A program made the position numbers and the translations under genes. DNA of 15,572 nt from assembly GCA_017400025.1 (NCBI GenBank), contig JAFQAF010000359.1, positions 1 through 15,572 on the forward strand, in the 5' to 3' direction. The stretch comes from Oscillospiraceae bacterium (GTDB taxonomy: Bacteria; Bacillota_A; Clostridia; Oscillospirales; Ruminococcaceae). Positions 13,331 through 15,572 of this stretch are shown piece by piece (position 1 is the first letter of the stretch; every line of letters starts with the position of its first letter). The notes beneath the pieces are model-generated. The model was not told the DNA's origin. It ran no database searches and saw nothing but the letters and a program-made list of their open reading frames with translations.

Positions 13331-13363
13331 AAAAGCACGGCAGGTCTGCCGTGCTTTCTTTTT
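13331..13363. terminator. Bidirectional terminator, C26 hydrolase side
   Basis: AAAGCACGGCAG (13332-13343) pairs with CTGCCGTGCTTT (13346-13357), with T-rich tails on both strands (CTTTTT on plus, TTAATTA after the stem on minus). It lies 39 bp after the hydrolase stop. Confidence 0.85.
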
Positions 13364-13401
13364 CATTTTGTTTTTACCGGAACAGTTAATGCAGCGGCGG
13401 A

Positions 13402-14133
13402 TTATTTACCGCTTACTACACACTGCCGCAGGAAGTCGGAAAGGATTTTAGTGCTGTTGTCGCTGTTTTCAATCATTTCCGGGTGCCACTGGTATGCGCG
13501 TATCCACTGTTCTTCGTCATCATAGTACCAGCTTTCCACCAGGCCGTCCGGTGCATAAGCCATAGGCACTACCTTTGGTGCAACTGTCTTGATACCCTGA
13601 TGATGCAGCGCATTTACGCATATTGTTTCCTTGCCCAGCAGGTCATACAGAGGGGTGCCTTTTACTATGTCCACTGTATGTGCGGATTCGTTCATGTATT
13701 CATCATAGTTGGAATGTCTTACCTTGTCAGAAAACTGTGTAGGAATATCCTGGTACATACTGCCGCCCAGCACCACGTTGCCCAGCTGACAGCCGCGGCA
13801 GATGCAGAGTATAGGTTTTTTGAACTTCATTGCAGCCTTCATCAGGTTTATGTCAGACTTGTCGCGGTCATATTCCACAGTGCCGCAGCAGTCCAGTTTT
13901 TCTTCGTTGTACAGGGCAGGGTCAATGTCTGCACCGCCTGTCATAAACAGACCGTCAGCCATTTCCATCAGCTGTTCTGCCATTTCCTCTGTAACAAACT
14001 GCGGAATAACCGGCAGGCCACCCAGTTTTGAAATTGCACCGGTGTTGAAACCGTTTGTGTAGGTATAGTGCATGTTGAAAGGTGCTTCCATAGGCATGGA
14101 GCTTGGTGTAAGAACTATAACTGGTCTTTTCAT
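13402..14133 (-). CDS. Gamma-glutamyl-gamma-aminobutyrate hydrolase family (peptidase C26, PuuD-like)
   Basis: A 243-aa class I glutamine-amidotransferase-fold hydrolase. Landmarks: GLFMTGGADIDPxLY (61-75), nucleophile elbow CICRGCQLGNV with C112 as likely nucleophile, and QWHPE with H217 and E219. This is the C26/PuuD set, which cleaves gamma-glutamyl amide bonds such as gamma-Glu-GABA in putrescine breakdown. No other polyamine gene is nearby, so the substrate may be another gamma-glutamyl compound or peptide. Length is normal. ATG 14131-14133 has GGGGAG 8 nt upstream. It is single, divergent from the DUF1540 gene and closed by its own terminator. Confidence 0.9.
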   Translation of the reverse strand: MKRPVIVLTPSSMPMEAPFNMHYTYTNGFNTGAISKLGGLPVIPQFVTEEMAEQLMEMADGLFMTGGADIDPALYNEEKLDCCGTVEYDRDKSDINLMKAAMKFKKPILCICRGCQLGNVVLGGSMYQDIPTQFSDKVRHSNYDEYMNESAHTVDIVKGTPLYDLLGKETICVNALHHQGIKTVAPKVVPMAYAPDGLVESWYYDDEEQWIRAYQWHPEMIENSDNSTKILSDFLRQCVVSGK

Positions 14134-14164
14134 AATTATATCTCCCCGAATAAATATATAATTC

Positions 14165-14193
14165 TATTATCTTGGTTTTATTTTCTTTTGCAA
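14165..14193 (-). promoter_or_regulatory. Candidate promoter of the C26 hydrolase gene
   Basis: -35 TTGCAA (14193-14188), 17-bp spacer, -10 ATAATA (14170-14165) on minus. The -35 is 4/6; the -10 is off-consensus. Confidence 0.4.
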
Positions 14194-14256
14194 GTATTTA
14201 GATGTATTTTATCGGTTTTCATGGCCATAATATCTGTGAAAGGAAGGTATTTCATT

Positions 14257-14559
14257 ATGACTAATCTTAAATGCAGTGTTTATTCCTGTACACATCACAA
14301 AGGCGATATGTGCTGTAAGCCAAATATCAGGGTGGAAGGTCCCGGTGCTGTAACAGCAGGGGATACAGAATGTGCTTCCTATGCACCAAAAGGCGCACAG
14401 AACGTAATGGGCACAACCACACCTAACGAACGCCTGGAAATTGCCTGTTCAGCTGTGGAATGTGTATATAACAAAGGCTCAAAATGTCACGCCAGCGCAG
14501 TTTCCATCAACACAATGGGCGACAGTGCCGGCTGTTCCACATTCACAAAGAAAAATTAA
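14257..14559 (+). CDS. Tandem DUF1540 domain protein
   Basis: A 100-aa cytoplasmic-looking protein with two copies of the cysteine-rich DUF1540 unit. Repeat 1 runs from about 4 to 41 (C6, C11, C19/C20, C39: KCSVYSCTHHKGDMCC...ECASY). Repeat 2 runs from about 62 to 95 (C64, C69, C77, C93: ACSAVECVYNKGSKC...GCSTF). The spacing C-x4-C-x7-C suggests metal binding, probably zinc, but the family's function is not known. There is no signal peptide or membrane segment. ATG 14257 follows AAAGGAAGG; an earlier in-frame Met at 14068 lies in the divergent neighbour's coding region and is not used. Monocistronic, ended by a strong hairpin. Confidence 0.85.
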   Translation: MTNLKCSVYSCTHHKGDMCCKPNIRVEGPGAVTAGDTECASYAPKGAQNVMGTTTPNERLEIACSAVECVYNKGSKCHASAVSINTMGDSAGCSTFTKKN

Positions 14560-14564
14560 CCATC

Positions 14565-14598
14565 CGAAAACAGTCCCGGCAGGGGCTGTTTTCGTTTT
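14565..14598 (+). terminator. Terminator after the DUF1540 gene
   Basis: CGAAAACAGTCCC (14565-14577) pairs with GGGGCTGTTTTCG (14582-14594), 13 bp with one T-G pair and a 4-nt loop, followed by TTTT. Confidence 0.85.
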
Positions 14599-14633
14599 GC
14601 ACCTTTTCCGGTGAATCAGAATGAAAAACACTC

Positions 14634-14662
14634 TTGTTATTTTCACATATTTAATTTAAAAT
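14634..14662 (+). promoter_or_regulatory. Candidate promoter of the 221-aa protein gene
   Basis: -35 TTGTTA (14634-14639), 17-bp spacer, -10 TAAAAT (14657-14662), 29 bp before the ATG. Confidence 0.5.
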
Positions 14663-14691
14663 TATATACATAACCCACAAGGAGATATGTA

Positions 14692-15357
14692 ATGTTCAGA
14701 GAAGATTTTTCAGAGCGTTCTTCCGCTCTTATACTTATAAGCATAGTGGTGCTGTCCCTTATGTACAATTTTTTTGCAGGCAGGGAAGCCACCCGGCCCC
14801 GGAGAATGACAGAACTGCTGTTCCCGGCTTATGAAACCCCGGCAGACAACCCTATGGCAGAGGAAATAAACGGTGCAATGCCTTTCCGTGTTACTGCCGC
14901 CTGGCCGGAAAGCTGGATAATCACCACAGATGCCGGTGATGTATCCTGGCCTGTGGGAGAAATTTTCACCCCGTATTATATTTACGAGGGCGAAACACCT
15001 ATAGGCTGCATCGGTTTTGGTGTTTTCACCCCTTACGGCGAAAAAATTGATTATGAAAACGGCTACAAACAGGTCTGGCCCCAGCTGCGCCTGGGCAGTA
15101 TGTATGTGTGGGACCCTTTCACTCCACAGCTGAACGGTTTCACCAGCCAGATAGGCACTGTGGCAATCGATTATGTGGACTACACACAGCTGGAAAATTA
15201 TGATTCACTGGCAGCGGTGCCCCATATCCGGACCAACGGAGTGCTGGCCTATGATATGGACCTCTGTTCATGGGTGGGTATGGCATTTATGCCCGGCGCT
15301 GTGGATGATGCACAGCTGAAAGAGCTGGCACTGTCCTTCAGGATGTATGCCATGTAA
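14692..15357 (+). CDS. Membrane-anchored protein of unknown function
   Basis: A 221-aa protein not recognised as any family. A short charged head (MFREDFSERS) is followed by a hydrophobic helix at about 11-28, then a mostly polar domain rich in aromatic and acidic residues (many W, Y, D, E), with GEIFTPYYIYEGETPIG-type beta-like segments. There is no lipobox and no obvious cleavage site, so it is probably anchored with the domain outside the cell. Of two cysteines, none is in a CxxC motif. SD GGAG (14681-14684) lies 7 nt from the ATG; it has its own promoter and terminator, so it is monocistronic. Codon use resembles the neighbours. Confidence 0.8.
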   Translation: MFREDFSERSSALILISIVVLSLMYNFFAGREATRPRRMTELLFPAYETPADNPMAEEINGAMPFRVTAAWPESWIITTDAGDVSWPVGEIFTPYYIYEGETPIGCIGFGVFTPYGEKIDYENGYKQVWPQLRLGSMYVWDPFTPQLNGFTSQIGTVAIDYVDYTQLENYDSLAAVPHIRTNGVLAYDMDLCSWVGMAFMPGAVDDAQLKELALSFRMYAM

Positions 15358-15399
15358 CGCCGCCTGCCCCGGGAAGGGCTGTTAAAAAAAGAATATGAT

Positions 15400-15433
15400 A
15401 AAACGCAGACTGTCTTGCAGCCTGCGTTTTTTT
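15400..15433 (+). terminator. Terminator after the 221-aa protein gene
   Basis: AAAACGCAG (15400-15408) pairs with CTGCGTTTT (15422-15430), extended inside by CTG/CAG after an A-C mismatch, then TTTTTTT to 15433. Confidence 0.85.
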
Positions 15434-15572
15434 ATATGTGTAAAATGTATTTCTGAAAGTATCTTGCAGCAGTGCTGTTGTATCTGCCACATTCCGGCCG
15501 GTGTCATCAGTATGCCCTGTGTCTTATCATAGCAGATGCAGTACACGGTAAAATTAAAAAGGGCGGTGTTAC
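15434..15572. other. Unassigned right end of the window
   Basis: No gene can be supported. A minus frame stays open from the window edge to a TAA at 15382-15384 (62 codons) but runs through the terminator. AAAAAGGGCGGTGTTAC at the extreme end resembles an SD region, so a plus-strand gene may begin just outside. Confidence 0.3.

Larger units (their letters stand above)
13092..13401. other. Gene-free stretch between tRNA-Arg and the C26 hydrolase
   Basis: It holds the tRNA terminator, a 119-bp insert rich in inverted repeats (13136-13254), the second copy of the tRNA tail and terminator, and the bidirectional terminator of the minus-strand hydrolase. No ORF here looks real. Confidence 0.6.

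Noticed and set aside
14068..14256. N-terminal extension of the DUF1540 protein to an ATG at 14068
   Set aside because: It would overlap the divergent hydrolase gene and its promoter; the ATG at 14257 has its own SD and begins the conserved domain.
15382..15570. Open minus frame at the right edge (62 codons)
   Set aside because: It passes through the terminator of the 221-aa gene and shows no recognisable domain.
1..15572. CRISPR array, IS element or prophage
   Set aside because: No regularly spaced repeats, transposase or integrase were seen; the only long direct repeat is the tRNA tail pair.

Overview
The window looks like a chromosomal segment of a strictly anaerobic, gut-type Firmicute of class Clostridia, probably Oscillospirales/Ruminococcaceae-like. 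This is inferred from strong AGGAGG ribosome binding sites, sigma-A promoters with TTGACA-type -35 boxes, an oxygen-sensitive class III ribonucleotide reductase, a zf-HC2 anti-sigma with a YfjL-like partner, and a DUF1540 protein. No phage, transposase, CRISPR array or plasmid gene is visible.

Layout. 1-560: a 60-codon N-terminal remnant of a YitT-type membrane protein that still has a promoter, SD and terminator. 560-3420 (minus): a Ca2+-type P-type ATPase behind a full leader with a sigma-A promoter, a yybP-ykoY (Mn2+) riboswitch and an intrinsic terminator that shares a strand with the aptamer P1 helix. 3450-4760 (minus): a 79-aa membrane protein, then a promoter-led pair of a blasticidin-S-deaminase-like nucleoside deaminase and a peptide deformylase. 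4802-6790 (plus): ECF sigma factor, membrane anti-sigma (ATGA overlap) and a YfjL-like membrane-anchored protein, closed by a strong terminator. 6854-9447 (minus): nrdD and a separate 59-codon gene carrying the glycyl radical motif that is normally the C-terminus of NrdD, behind a promoter with NrdR-box-like sequences. 9620-12942 (plus): a MacB/SalY-type ABC ATPase and FtsX permease with a GTGA overlap. 12974-13363: tRNA-Arg(ACG), its terminator, and a second copy of the tRNA tail plus terminator 178 bp downstream. 13402-14193 (minus): a class I glutamine-amidotransferase-like (peptidase C26/PuuD) hydrolase. 14257-15433 (plus): a two-repeat DUF1540 protein and an unrecognised single-TM protein.

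Working together. Most units are independent, each with its own promoter and terminator. The clearest functional units are the divalent-metal export unit, which a Mn2+ riboswitch would switch on; the sigma/anti-sigma/YfjL envelope-stress-type operon; and the anaerobic dNTP unit, whose reductase appears to be split into two polypeptides. No nrdG activase gene lies beside nrdD here.

Most worth a second look: the detached glycyl radical domain of NrdD with NrdR control; the Mn2+ riboswitch on a Ca2+-type pump; the duplicated tRNA-Arg tail flanking a palindrome-rich 119-bp insert; and a four-codon leader ORF overlapping the start of the YfjL-like gene.
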